In this document: piece by piece, positions 53,447 to 63,156 of the stretch
Position numbering within the stretch: the stretch's first letter is position 1
Layout of the letters: every line of letters starts with the position of its first letter
DNA from: Streptococcus phocae
GTDB lineage: Bacteria > Bacillota > Bacilli > Lactobacillales > Streptococcaceae
Reading direction: 5' to 3'
Assembly: GCF_001302265.1 (NCBI RefSeq)
Contig: NZ_LHQM01000003.1
Coordinates: forward strand, 106,106-170,105
DNA: 64,000 nucleotides
Made by a program: the position numbers and the translations under genes
Notes under the pieces: generated by a model
What the model was told of the DNA's origin: nothing
Seen by the model: only the letters and a program-made list of their open reading frames with translations
Databases searched by the model: none

Positions 53447-55261
53447 CTACTCAACGGTTACCGCTTTTGCTAAATTACGCGGTTTGTCAACATCTAGCCC
53501 ACGTTGCAATGACGCGTAATAAGCAATCAACTGAGTCGGAATCACCATGGCAATTGGTGCTAAGAACGAATGGACTTTATTGACAATGATATCATCATTA
53601 TCACGCTCTAAACCTTCTTCGACAATGGTTAACACTTTAGCACCACGTGCAGCCACTTCTTGAATGTTTCCGCGCGTGTGTGATGCGACGAAGCCATGAG
53701 AAGAAATCAAAGCAATTACAGGTGTCCCATCTTCAATAAGGGAAATGGTTCCATGTTTTAACTCACCTGCTGCAAAGCCTTCACATTGAATATAAGAAAT
53801 TTCTTTAAGTTTCAAGGCAGCTTCCATCGCAACATAATAATCATTGCCGCGTCCAATGTAAAAGGCGTTACGCGTAGTTGCTAATAAACTTTCTACTTTA
53901 GATGCAATGATATCTGTTTCTGACAAAGTAGCTTCTATAGATTGTGCAACGATAGACAATTCGTGGAGCAAATCAAAGTCTTGTGCCAATTTGTTTTGAT
54001 TTGCCTCTCCAACTGCCTTAGCAAGAAAAGCTAGCGTTGCTATCTGAGCTGTATAGGCTTTTGTCGAAGCAACTGCGATTTCTGGTCCAGCATGTAGCAA
54101 CATGGTAAAGGTCGCCTCACGAGAAAGTGTTGACCCTGGAACATTTGTTACGGTTAAGCTCGGTATTCCCATTTCATTGGCCTTAACCAAAACCTGACGG
54201 CTATCTGCTGTTTCACCTGATTGACTTAGCAAAATAATCATTGGTTTTTTGCTAAGAAGGGGCATGTGGTAGCCCCACTCAGAGGCAACTCCTAGCTCAA
54301 CTGGCGTATCTGTTAATTTTTCAAGCATCGATTTTGACGCAAAACCAGCATTGTAAGATGTTCCCGCAGCTAAAATATAAATACGGTCTGATTCTTGAAC
54401 AGCCTTGATAATCGCTGGATCAACAGTTAATTCTCCTTGACCATTTGAATAAGTCGAAATTAAACGACGCATAACGGTAGGTTGCTCGTCAATCTCTTTA
54501 AGCATGTAAAATGGATAAGTGCCTTTTCCGATATCAGATAAATCTAATTCAGCTGTATAAGAGCTACGTTCAATGACTTGCCCTTCATAGTCAGTTATTG
54601 TCACAGAATCCTTGGTTAAAACCACTAGCTCTTTATCATGAATCTCCATAAATTCACTAGTCTCACGAATCATAGCCATGGCATCTGAACACACCATATG
54701 ATATCCTTCGCCTAAACCAACTAATAACGGTGATTTATTTTTAGCGACATAGATTGTCTCAGGATTTTCTGTATCCATAAGGGCAAATGCGTAAGATCCT
54801 TCAATAATAGAAAGAGCTTTTTTAAATGCATCCAAAACAGAAAGCTTATCATCATCCACAAATTTTCCAATTAAATGTACTGCAATTTCTGTATCTGTTT
54901 GTCCTTTAAAGTTGTGGTCAGCGAGATAATCCTGTTGCATCTGTAGATAATTTTCAATCACACCATTATGGACCAATACAAAACGGCCACTAGCAGAAGT
55001 ATGAGGATGAGCGTTGTCTTCTGTTGCTTGACCATGGGTGGCCCAGCGCGTGTGTCCAATACCTGCTGTCCCTTCAATATCAATACCAAGCTTAGCATGC
55101 AAATCAGCGATACGACCAACAGATTTGATTAAACTTGATTTTTTTCCATTAGATACGAAAATCCCGGCTGAATCATAACCTCGATATTCTAGTTTTTCAA
55201 GTCCTTGCATCAAGATATCCGTTGCATTACGATTTCCAACAACTCCAACAATTCCACACAT
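53447..55261 (-). CDS. glmS: Glutamine-fructose-6-phosphate aminotransferase (isomerizing)
   Basis: A 604-residue enzyme making glucosamine-6-P for peptidoglycan. The N-terminal glutaminase begins MCGIVGVVG with nucleophile Cys2 and TRWATHG near 75. Two SIS domains follow (AAGTSYNAG near 301; GRGNDYYVAMEAALKLKEIS near 475), and the C-terminus KPRNLAKAVTVE is the intact active-site tail. No glmS ribozyme was seen in the leader. Two NagR-type sequences flank the promoter instead, suggesting control by amino-sugar supply. Confidence 0.96.
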   Translation of the reverse strand: MCGIVGVVGNRNATDILMQGLEKLEYRGYDSAGIFVSNGKKSSLIKSVGRIADLHAKLGIDIEGTAGIGHTRWATHGQATEDNAHPHTSASGRFVLVHNGVIENYLQMQQDYLADHNFKGQTDTEIAVHLIGKFVDDDKLSVLDAFKKALSIIEGSYAFALMDTENPETIYVAKNKSPLLVGLGEGYHMVCSDAMAMIRETSEFMEIHDKELVVLTKDSVTITDYEGQVIERSSYTAELDLSDIGKGTYPFYMLKEIDEQPTVMRRLISTYSNGQGELTVDPAIIKAVQESDRIYILAAGTSYNAGFASKSMLEKLTDTPVELGVASEWGYHMPLLSKKPMIILLSQSGETADSRQVLVKANEMGIPSLTVTNVPGSTLSREATFTMLLHAGPEIAVASTKAYTAQIATLAFLAKAVGEANQNKLAQDFDLLHELSIVAQSIEATLSETDIIASKVESLLATTRNAFYIGRGNDYYVAMEAALKLKEISYIQCEGFAAGELKHGTISLIEDGTPVIALISSHGFVASHTRGNIQEVAARGAKVLTIVEEGLERDNDDIIVNKVHSFLAPIAMVIPTQLIAYYASLQRGLDVDKPRNLAKAVTVE

Positions 55262-55311
55262 ATAACTTATTCCCTTAGTAGGTTTCCCTACTACTTTCTT
55301 TCAATATTAAT

Positions 55312-55329
55312 AATTGGTATAGTTCAATT
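55312..55329 (-). promoter_or_regulatory. NagR (dre)-like operator, downstream site
   Basis: AATTGGTATAGTTCAATT, an imperfect palindrome sharing TTGGTATAG with the second site. It lies just after the predicted transcription start of glmS, a repressing position. Confidence 0.6.
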
Positions 55330-55354
55330 CATTCTTTAAAAACACTATGTTTAC

Positions 55355-55383
55355 AGTATATAGGTTTGTCAAATACTTGTCAA
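55355..55383 (-). promoter_or_regulatory. Promoter of glmS
   Basis: Minus-strand TTGACA (55378-55383), 17 bases, TATACT (55355-55360). A second TTGACA (55367-55372) with CATAGT at 17 bases is an alternative. Confidence 0.75.
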
Positions 55384-55389
55384 TTATAT

Positions 55390-55407
55390 TATTGGTATAG
55401 TCAGATT
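55390..55407 (-). promoter_or_regulatory. NagR (dre)-like operator, upstream site
   Basis: TATTGGTATAGTCAGATT, sharing TTGGTATAG with the downstream site and lying just upstream of the -35. HutC/GntR-type NagR proteins of streptococci are known to bind TGGTATAGACCA-like sites, from memory. Confidence 0.55.
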
Positions 55408-55413
55408 GACAAG

Positions 55414-55440
55414 TAAAAAGAGTAGCCCTAAGACTACTCT
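55414..55440 (-). terminator. Terminator of the signal-peptidase-like gene
   Basis: AGAGTAG (55419-55425) pairs with CTACTCT (55434-55440), with T5 on the minus strand. The stem overlaps the stop codon of the gene itself. Confidence 0.8.
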
Positions 55441-55991
55441 ACCTCAACAAAACCAAACTCTTTTAAAGGAAGCACCCTAAAGGTGACGGTTCCTTTGATT
55501 TGAGACGCATCAATCAGTCCAAAACGACGGCTATCGTTCATGTTGGTACGATTATCATTTAGTAAAAGATACTTTCGTTGTGGAATTTTATCATATTTCC
55601 CAGAAGAAATCGTAGAGATTGTGAAATCTTCTGTGTAGAGAGTACCTAGAGGCGCATGTGACAAGTGCTTCTTTTTCATTGCTTCAATGTAAGATTGTGA
55701 TTCAACCATATCGTTCAAATAAAAAATATCATCCATATAAGTCACACTGTCTCCTGCTGCTGCAACCACTCGGCTGACATAATTTTTTTTATTGACAGTA
55801 TAAACAACAAAATCTTTGTATTTAGGCTCAACATTTTTTTTGATAGTAATGAGATCACCCGTTTTTAGGTAGCTATTAGCTGTTGCTGGTTTTATTCGAA
55901 AAGTTGAAAAAACAAATGTTCTAAGAAGCACAGCACCAACTATCACAATCAGTAACAATAATATATTTCTTATAAAATCTCGCTTTACCAT
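55434..55991 (-). CDS. Signal peptidase I-like protein without the catalytic Ser/Lys dyad
   Basis: A 185-residue protein with one N-terminal membrane segment (about 9-28) and the S26 fold: TGDLITIKKNVEP, DFVVYTVNKKNYVSRVVAAAGDSV and LNDNRTNMNDSRRFG (box E). The box-B serine, normally SMxPT eight residues before GD, is replaced: the sequence is ATANSYLKTGD, with Thr37 at the serine position. The general-base lysine of YVKR is Ser73 (YVSR). Box E also lacks its first Gly. It is thus probably not an active signal peptidase, and may act as a chaperone-like SipA-type protein. It has an extended -10 promoter and is flanked by pyk and glmS. Confidence 0.82.
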   Translation of the reverse strand: MVKRDFIRNILLLLIVIVGAVLLRTFVFSTFRIKPATANSYLKTGDLITIKKNVEPKYKDFVVYTVNKKNYVSRVVAAAGDSVTYMDDIFYLNDMVESQSYIEAMKKKHLSHAPLGTLYTEDFTISTISSGKYDKIPQRKYLLLNDNRTNMNDSRRFGLIDASQIKGTVTFRVLPLKEFGFVEVE

Positions 55992-56014
55992 ATTAACTCC
56001 TAGTCTATTGTTAT

Positions 56015-56023
56015 ATTATATCA
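56015..56023 (-). promoter_or_regulatory. Extended -10 promoter of the signal-peptidase-like gene
   Basis: TGA then TATAAT (56015-56020) on the minus strand, 24 bases before the ATG. Confidence 0.65.
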
Positions 56024-56076
56024 TGATATGACTAATAAAAAAAGCAAGCACCCTTATCATCAGAAAATTGGGAAAT

Positions 56077-56103
56077 CAAAAGAGAGAAACCTTCGTTTCT
56101 CTC
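56077..56103 (-). terminator. Terminator of pfkA-pyk
   Basis: GAGAGAAAC (56082-56090), CTTC loop, GTTTCTCTC (56095-56103), followed by TTTT on the minus strand. It ends the glycolytic operon. Confidence 0.85.
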
Positions 56104-56117
56104 CCTTAACTTTTATA

Positions 56118-57620
56118 TTATTTGACAGTACGCACACGCATAGTGTTTGTGCCACCTTTACCAACTGGAACACCTGCAACAATAACAATGTTGTCGCCAG
56201 ATTGTACCAAACCGTTTTCAAGTGCTACACGTTCTGCAACTTCAAACATGTCATCTGTTGATGATGGTTTGCCTGCAAGTACTGGAATAACTCCCCAATA
56301 CATCATCAAAGCGCGTTGTACTTTTTCATCAAATGTGATAGCCAAAATATCTGCGTCTGGACGGAATTTAGAAATCGCACGTGCAGTATTACCTGTTTCA
56401 GTAATTGTAACAACAAGTTTGATGTCCATTGAGTGTGTTGCATCCTTAACAGCTGAAGCAATAACATCTGTTTTGTTCGTACGTGGGAATGTTGATGAAT
56501 CTAAACGACCATACTCATTAAGGAGTGTTTGCGCATTTTTATCAATAGTAGCCATTGTACGAACAGATTCAACTGGGTACTTACCATTTGCTGATTCACC
56601 AGAAAGCATTGTAGCATCTGTTCCATCAATAACAGCATTGAAAACGTCTGAAACTTCTGAACGCGTTGCACGTGGTTTTTCAGTCATTGTTTCAAGCATG
56701 TTTGTTGCTGTGATAACTGCTTTACCTGCTGCATTCACTTTTGTGATGATCATTTTTTGGAATACAGGAACCATTTCAAATGGCACTTCAATACCCATAT
56801 CTCCACGGGCAATCATGATACCGTCTGCTGCTTCGATGATTTCATCAAGGTTATCAATACCTTGTTGGTTTTCAATTTTAGCAAACAATTGAACGTGGTC
56901 ATTGCCTGTTTCACGACAGATAGCACGAACTTCTTCAACGTCTTTTGCTGTACGAACAAATGAGATCGCGATAAAGTTAAGTCCTTGTTCAAGACCAAAG
57001 CGAATATCAGCATTATCACGTTCTGCAAGGGCAGGGAAAGGAATTTTCGTATTTGGAATGTTAACACCTTTTTGTTTTGCAATAGTGCCATCATTTTCAA
57101 CTTCAGCGATAAATTCACGAGTTGCAATATCTTTTTCAATAACTTTCAAACCAAGTTTGCCGTCATCGATTAAGATTGTGTTACCAACTTCAACTTCATC
57201 ATAAATGTCAAGTGAACCTGCAACGCTCAAAGCAATAACATCACGAGTTGATTGTGCACCTTGTACAGTAGCCACACGGATGCGTTCGCCAGTTTCGTAG
57301 CTGTATTCTTTAGCGCCGTCAGCAAACAGCTCAGTACGCATTTCAGGTCCTTTAGTATCTAAAAGGAAACCAACTTTTTGACGTGCAATTTCTTCAGCAC
57401 GGCGAACAGTCGCCATACGGTCACCTTGCTCTTGATGATCTCCATGAGAGAAGTTAAAGCGAAAGACGTTTGCGCCAGCTTCGATTAATTCAGCAATTTT
57501 TTTTGCTGAACTTTCAACGTCAAGTGGCTCGCCCCAGTAACCGTCATCTCCGAATTTTTTACCGCCACGGATTTCTACCGCAGGACCAAGTGTTGCAACG
57601 ATTTTTACGCGTTTATTCAT
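56118..57620 (-). CDS. pyk: Pyruvate kinase
   Basis: A 500-residue enzyme for the last ATP-yielding step of glycolysis. Visible elements are ANVFRFNFSHGDH (about 50), LLDTKGPEMRTE (about 87), the K+/Mg2+ site IMIARGDMGIEVP (about 270) and TATNMLETM. The active-site lysine is within FIAISFVRTAKDVEE-IENQQG. Normal streptococcal length. It lies 62 bases after pfkA and ends in a strong terminator. Confidence 0.96.
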   Translation of the reverse strand: MNKRVKIVATLGPAVEIRGGKKFGDDGYWGEPLDVESSAKKIAELIEAGANVFRFNFSHGDHQEQGDRMATVRRAEEIARQKVGFLLDTKGPEMRTELFADGAKEYSYETGERIRVATVQGAQSTRDVIALSVAGSLDIYDEVEVGNTILIDDGKLGLKVIEKDIATREFIAEVENDGTIAKQKGVNIPNTKIPFPALAERDNADIRFGLEQGLNFIAISFVRTAKDVEEVRAICRETGNDHVQLFAKIENQQGIDNLDEIIEAADGIMIARGDMGIEVPFEMVPVFQKMIITKVNAAGKAVITATNMLETMTEKPRATRSEVSDVFNAVIDGTDATMLSGESANGKYPVESVRTMATIDKNAQTLLNEYGRLDSSTFPRTNKTDVIASAVKDATHSMDIKLVVTITETGNTARAISKFRPDADILAITFDEKVQRALMMYWGVIPVLAGKPSSTDDMFEVAERVALENGLVQSGDNIVIVAGVPVGKGGTNTMRVRTVK

Positions 57621-57682
57621 TTTAATGTGAAACTCCCTTATTTCTTTGTCGATTATCGACGATTTAACATTTCTAGTCTAGC

Positions 57683-58714
<1,032 letters not shown>

Positions 58715-58730
58715 TTAATTTAACGTTCTT

Positions 58731-58739
58731 ATTATAGCA
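58731..58739 (-). promoter_or_regulatory. Extended -10 promoter of pfkA-pyk
   Basis: TGC then TATAAT (58731-58736) on the minus strand, about 35 bases before the ATG. The upstream repeat occupies the -35 region. Confidence 0.65.
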
Positions 58740-58743
58740 TATT

Positions 58744-58767
58744 ACTTTGAAAATTACTTTGAAAATT
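58744..58767. repeat. Exact tandem 12-bp repeat at the pfkA promoter
   Basis: ACTTTGAAAATT occurs twice head to tail with no mismatch, immediately upstream of the -10. It is a candidate regulator-binding site. Confidence 0.6.
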
Positions 58768-58774
58768 GTCTTTT

Positions 58775-61700
58775 TTATTGAAAAACCGTTTTCAAGACAT
58801 AGGGTTTTAGCTTTTCTTCTAGCTCTTTTTCCACTCTAATATAGATGTTATTAAGGACTAGTGTTTCCTTGCTTTCTTGGTAATGAATCATGACTGGAAC
58901 ATCACCTGGAAATTGTGTTAAGAGTTTGGAAATCACTACATCATGCTCATGGTTTTTCACTAACAACCAGTATTTTTGACTGGTAACGGCTTGTACCTGA
59001 TGGCAAATCAACTGTAATCGTTCATTGCGCTCTTTTACTTTACCTGTCAGATAGTACATTTGACCAACGCTAAGATTTTCTTGATATTTGGCGTACTGCT
59101 CAGGAAATAAGGTGACATCCAACTTTTTTTGGGTATCATTAACCGTCAAAAAAGCCATCTGTTGACCAGTTGATTTTGTTCGAATGACTCGAATAGCATC
59201 TAGTTGAATTAATATCCTTGCTTCGCTATCTGCCACCAAGCTTGCAATAGAGGTAAAGGGGAGTTGGCTATGTGCTGCAACTTCTAGTAGGGGATGTTTC
59301 CCTAAGCCCACACCGATAAGCTCTTGTTCAAAATAATATTTTTCTGAATCTGTGTAATCGTCACTCTCACTCCAACTGAAAGAAGAGTCTGAAAATAAGG
59401 TGCCTAATTCATTTGTAAAAACAAGTAAAGCATCTAGGTTATCAAGGATTTTTTTCCGATTTTTTTCAAAACTATCAAACAACCCTATTTTAATTAATGG
59501 GCTAAGATAATCTGTTTTTTGATATTTTTCAGGTATTCTAGCTAGAAAATCCTCAATACTGTTAAAAGGCCTGTTTTCAATAATCCAATAAGCAAACTCT
59601 CTCGGGAAACCTTTAAGGTTTTTTAGTCCAAGGTAAATGTTGTCTTGAGTAATTTTATCCGTAAACGGGATAGTATTGATGGTTATTTGAGCGACTTTAA
59701 AATCAGATTCTAGAGCATCTGTAATGTAGTCCCCGCTCGAATAATTCATCATCACATCAAAAAAAACAGCTGGATAATGTGCCTTGAAAAAAGCTAATTG
59801 AAAGGCTAGGGCTGAGTAAGCAAAGGCATGGCTTCTATTAAAACCATAGCCTGCAAATTTTTCCATCCGGCTAAAAAGTTTCTGAGCAATTTCTTGATTT
59901 CTACCTAGTCGTTTTGCACCATCAATAAACTCTTTTTCCATTTTTTGCATGTCAACAAGGTTCTTTTTAGACATCGCTCGGCGCAGCAAATCGGCTCTGC
60001 CTAAGGTAAATCCTGAATACACTTGTGCAATTTGCATGACCTGCTCTTGATACAACATAATACCATAGGTAGGCTCTAAAATCGGAGCAATGACTGGGTC
60101 AATCAAATCAATCGATTCTTTTCCATTTCGACGTTTAATGAAATTTTCAGTGTAATCACTAGCACCTGGTCGATTTAAGCTAGTAGTCGCAACGATTTCT
60201 TCAAAACATGTCGGCTGGATACGTTTCAACAAAGCGATAGCTCCATTTTGCTCAAATTGGAAAATTCCTCTAGTATTTCCTTGCGCAAATAGCTTGATAG
60301 TTTTAGGATCTTCCAAATCAATACGAGCAATATCAACGTCAATCCCCTGCTCTTTGAGAAGTTTTTCCCGCATTTTTTGAACAAATGTCAGATTTCTAAG
60401 ACCTAGAAAATCCATTTTCAAAAGGCCATTAGCTTCTACAGCACTGGCGTCATACTGCGTGATCATCATATCCTCACCAGCTTTTAGAGGAACATGATTC
60501 GTGAGGTCGTCATCACTGAGGACAATACCAGCAGCATGTATCGATGTCTGTCTGGGATTTCCCTCGATTCTTTTAGCAATGTCAAAAGCTTTTTGAAACT
60601 CAAGGCGACTAGTGATTAATTGCCTAAATGACACATTATTGTGATAAACCGAATCTAAACTATCCTTAAAACCGATTTTCTTAGTCAAGTTTGTCAATTC
60701 GTATTCAGGAACGCCAAACCGTTTGAAAACGTCTCTAATAGCCTGCTTGGGGCCAAAGGTTGAAAACGTGACAATTTGAGCTGAGTGCTCACTGCCGTAA
60801 CGATTGCGCACGTAGCGAAGAAACTCTGAACGGTAGATATCAGGCAAATCGATATCAATATCTGGCATGCTATAGCGCTCAGTATTTAAAAAGCGTTCAA
60901 ACAGTAAGTTTTCTTTGACAGGATCAATTCCAGTGATGTCTAAAGCATAAGCCACCAAGCTTCCTGCAGCAGAGCCTCGTCCCATGCCCATGTAGTAGCC
61001 TCTACTACGACCAAATCGCAACAAGTCCCAAACAATTAAAAAATAATCATCAAAGCCCATGGCTGAGATGGTATCTAATTCATGTGTTAATCTAGTTTGA
61101 TAAGGTTCTGTCCACAGGTTTTTATCTTTTAGACCTTCTTGCGTTCGTTCTCGCAGTTCTTGATGAGCTGCTTTGGCAGGATTGAAGCGTGGTAATTTTA
61201 AATCTGTATCAAATTGGTAAGAAATGCTATCAATCAAATTAGCCAAATTAATCAAGGATTCTGGACACTTTTTTTGAAAACAATCAGTTATGTCTTGGCA
61301 AGAATCTAAACACTGATCCTTTAAAACAAGAGGCGTCTCAGACAGGCTAGTATTGTCTCTAATGGCATGCAACACTTGCAAGGTCTCAGTCTCGCTGTTT
61401 GAAAAATAGCGAACGGTTTTTAAAGGAATAAGCTTATCTTTACGATAATGATTAGAAATATCACTAGTTGCATCAATACCTATAAAGTAATCAAAAGGCA
61501 ACCAATTATCGTTAATCTCTTGATTAGGTGCAAGAATGACTGCCAATCCCTCTAAGTAGTCGCTAAACGTTTCCAGGGTCAGGCGTCCCGATAATTGCTC
61601 TGTTGATAATTTCAGCAAATTTTGATAGCCTTTATTGTTTTTAGCAATAATCTTTAGCGCTACTTGGCTGTCTTGGACGCTAAGAACGAGCTCAAGACCA

Positions 61701-61885
61701 ACTATTGGTTGAAGGCCATGTTTGTGACACCCAACAATAAAATGATAGGCTGCATAGAGGTTATCCCTATCCATCATTCCTATCGCCTTATATCCTAAAG
61801 CTTTAGCTTGCTCGAAATAATGTTCTAAATCAATAAGACTGTCCATAAAGGAATATACCGTTTTAGTATCTAATTGGGCAAACAT
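58775..61885 (-). CDS. dnaE: DNA polymerase III alpha subunit, DnaE type
   Basis: A 1036-residue replicative polymerase. The N-terminal PHP domain (about 1-200) begins MFAQLDTKTVYSFMDSLIDL. The palm carries the metal aspartates in YSMPDIDIDLPD (about 345) and MDFLGLRN (about 490). Further on are GYGFNRSHAFAYS with DNA-binding HhH (EDFLARIPEKYQK) and a C-terminal OB fold (LIQLDAIRVIRTKSTGQQMAF). It is the short Firmicute DnaE used at lagging-strand start, with PolC encoded elsewhere. GGAGGAG precedes the ATG. Confidence 0.95.
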   Translation of the reverse strand: MFAQLDTKTVYSFMDSLIDLEHYFEQAKALGYKAIGMMDRDNLYAAYHFIVGCHKHGLQPIVGLELVLSVQDSQVALKIIAKNNKGYQNLLKLSTEQLSGRLTLETFSDYLEGLAVILAPNQEINDNWLPFDYFIGIDATSDISNHYRKDKLIPLKTVRYFSNSETETLQVLHAIRDNTSLSETPLVLKDQCLDSCQDITDCFQKKCPESLINLANLIDSISYQFDTDLKLPRFNPAKAAHQELRERTQEGLKDKNLWTEPYQTRLTHELDTISAMGFDDYFLIVWDLLRFGRSRGYYMGMGRGSAAGSLVAYALDITGIDPVKENLLFERFLNTERYSMPDIDIDLPDIYRSEFLRYVRNRYGSEHSAQIVTFSTFGPKQAIRDVFKRFGVPEYELTNLTKKIGFKDSLDSVYHNNVSFRQLITSRLEFQKAFDIAKRIEGNPRQTSIHAAGIVLSDDDLTNHVPLKAGEDMMITQYDASAVEANGLLKMDFLGLRNLTFVQKMREKLLKEQGIDVDIARIDLEDPKTIKLFAQGNTRGIFQFEQNGAIALLKRIQPTCFEEIVATTSLNRPGASDYTENFIKRRNGKESIDLIDPVIAPILEPTYGIMLYQEQVMQIAQVYSGFTLGRADLLRRAMSKKNLVDMQKMEKEFIDGAKRLGRNQEIAQKLFSRMEKFAGYGFNRSHAFAYSALAFQLAFFKAHYPAVFFDVMMNYSSGDYITDALESDFKVAQITINTIPFTDKITQDNIYLGLKNLKGFPREFAYWIIENRPFNSIEDFLARIPEKYQKTDYLSPLIKIGLFDSFEKNRKKILDNLDALLVFTNELGTLFSDSSFSWSESDDYTDSEKYYFEQELIGVGLGKHPLLEVAAHSQLPFTSIASLVADSEARILIQLDAIRVIRTKSTGQQMAFLTVNDTQKKLDVTLFPEQYAKYQENLSVGQMYYLTGKVKERNERLQLICHQVQAVTSQKYWLLVKNHEHDVVISKLLTQFPGDVPVMIHYQESKETLVLNNIYIRVEKELEEKLKPYVLKTVFQ

Positions 61886-61988
61886 AGTCTCCTCCTTCCT
61901 TATTATAACTATTATACTATGAAATCATTGTTGTTGCTTGCATTTTTCATTCCTTAACGATTTCCTTCGTAATTTCCAAACACAGGGG

Positions 61989-62017
61989 TTGACAATTTCG
62001 TTGATTAGCTGTATCAT
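61989..62017 (+). promoter_or_regulatory. Promoter of the GntR-ABC operon
   Basis: TTGACA (61989-61994), 17 bases, TATCAT (62012-62017): near consensus. Confidence 0.75.
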
Positions 62018-62021
62018 TTAA

Positions 62022-62052
62022 TTAGTACAATAACTATTGTTGAGAATACTAA
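62022..62052 (+). promoter_or_regulatory. Operator candidate for the GntR regulator
   Basis: ACAATA, AC, TATTGT (62027-62040) is a perfect inverted repeat lying just downstream of the promoter. It is enclosed by TTAGTA and TACTAA outer arms. The position and symmetry suit autorepression by the adjacent GntR protein. Confidence 0.55.
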
Positions 62053-62077
62053 TTATTTTTTTGAGAGAGGAGAATAT

Positions 62078-62452
62078 ATGTCCTGGAAATTTAACGAAAA
62101 ATCTCCTATTTATGTTCAAATTGCTCAGCATGTGCTCATGCAAATTATTAGCCAAGAAATAAAAACCGGCGAACAATTGCCAACTGTCCGAGAATATGCT
62201 GAGATTGCAGGTGTTAACCCTAATACCATGCAAAGAGCCTTTGCTGAATTAGAAAATCAAGGCATTGTCTACTCGCAGCGCACTGCTGGGAGATTTGTAA
62301 CGGATGATCAGACATTAATTGATAATAAAAGAAAGGATTTGGCGACTAGTGAAATAAAAACATTTATTGACAACATGATAAAAATGGGATTTACTCACTC
62401 CGAAATCATTCCTATTTTAAGTAACTTTTTAGAAGGGGCTTCAAAACCATGA
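62078..62452 (+). CDS. GntR family regulator, YtrA/YhcF subfamily
   Basis: A 124-residue protein: winged-helix DNA-binding domain (YVQIAQHVLMQIISQEIKTG, QLPTVREYAEIAGVNPNTMQ) and a short helical tail for dimerisation, with no large ligand domain. YtrA-type repressors usually control the ABC transporter encoded with them and respond to cell-wall-active compounds. Its stop overlaps the start of the ABC gene by 4 bases. GAGAGGAG precedes the ATG. Confidence 0.9.
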   Translation: MSWKFNEKSPIYVQIAQHVLMQIISQEIKTGEQLPTVREYAEIAGVNPNTMQRAFAELENQGIVYSQRTAGRFVTDDQTLIDNKRKDLATSEIKTFIDNMIKMGFTHSEIIPILSNFLEGASKP

Positions 62453-63147
62453 CACAACTCTTACAATTACACCATGTTTCAAAATCCTATGGAAAAACTT
62501 TGGCTCTTGATGACTTGACCCTGTCTATTCCCCCTGGAAAGATTGTGGGATTGCTAGGGCCAAACGGCAGTGGAAAAACAACTTTAATCAAACTCATCAA
62601 TGGGCTGTTGCAACCAACTAAGGGAGAAGTCATTATTGATGGTTATCACCCTTCTGTCAATACTAAAAAAATCGTTTCGTATTTGCCAGACACCACATAT
62701 TTGAACGATAACATGAAAATCAAAGATGCATTGGCATTTTTTAGTGATTTTTATGATGATTTTGACTCTGATAAAGCCAAAACATTGCTTAAAGAATTAG
62801 ACCTAGATCCCAAAACACACTTCAAAGATCTATCAAAAGGTAACAAAGAAAAAGCACAGCTCATTCTTGTCATGAGCCGAAAAGCCAAACTTTATATCCT
62901 GGATGAGCCTATTGGAGGGGTGGACCCCGCTGCAAGAGAATACATCTTGAAAACCATTATTAATAATTATTGTGAAGACGCGTCTGTGATCATATCGACA
63001 CACCTTATTGCTGATATTGAGTCTATTCTTGAAGAAGTTATTTTCTTAAAAAACGGCAAATTATCTCTTTCTGGTAATGCTGATGATCTGAGACAAACCT
63101 ATCAACAATCCATTGATTCTCTATTTAGAGATACTTATAAGATGTAG
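62449..63147 (+). CDS. ABC transporter ATP-binding protein (YtrB/BcrA type)
   Basis: A 232-residue ATPase with Walker A GPNGSGKTT, a divergent signature LSKGNKEKAQ instead of LSGGQ, Walker B LYILDEPIGGVDP and H-loop IISTHLIAD. The divergence is normal for YtrB/BcrA-like exporters. It is coupled by a 4-base overlap to the regulator and 9 bases from the permease. Confidence 0.92.
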   Translation: MTQLLQLHHVSKSYGKTLALDDLTLSIPPGKIVGLLGPNGSGKTTLIKLINGLLQPTKGEVIIDGYHPSVNTKKIVSYLPDTTYLNDNMKIKDALAFFSDFYDDFDSDKAKTLLKELDLDPKTHFKDLSKGNKEKAQLILVMSRKAKLYILDEPIGGVDPAAREYILKTIINNYCEDASVIISTHLIADIESILEEVIFLKNGKLSLSGNADDLRQTYQQSIDSLFRDTYKM

Positions 63148-63156
63148 GAGATTACC

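Noticed and set aside
55262..55433. A glmS ribozyme in the glmS leader
   Set aside because: The leader is short, AT-rich and lacks the conserved ribozyme core; operator-like repeats explain the region better.
56122..56892. A 256-codon open frame on the plus strand opposite pyk
   Set aside because: It is antisense to a perfectly conserved pyruvate kinase, has Ser/Thr/Ile-rich non-protein-like composition, and lacks a ribosome site. The same applies to the antisense frames over nupA (16672-17148), pdp (20470-20853) and the Gls24 genes (42575-43072).
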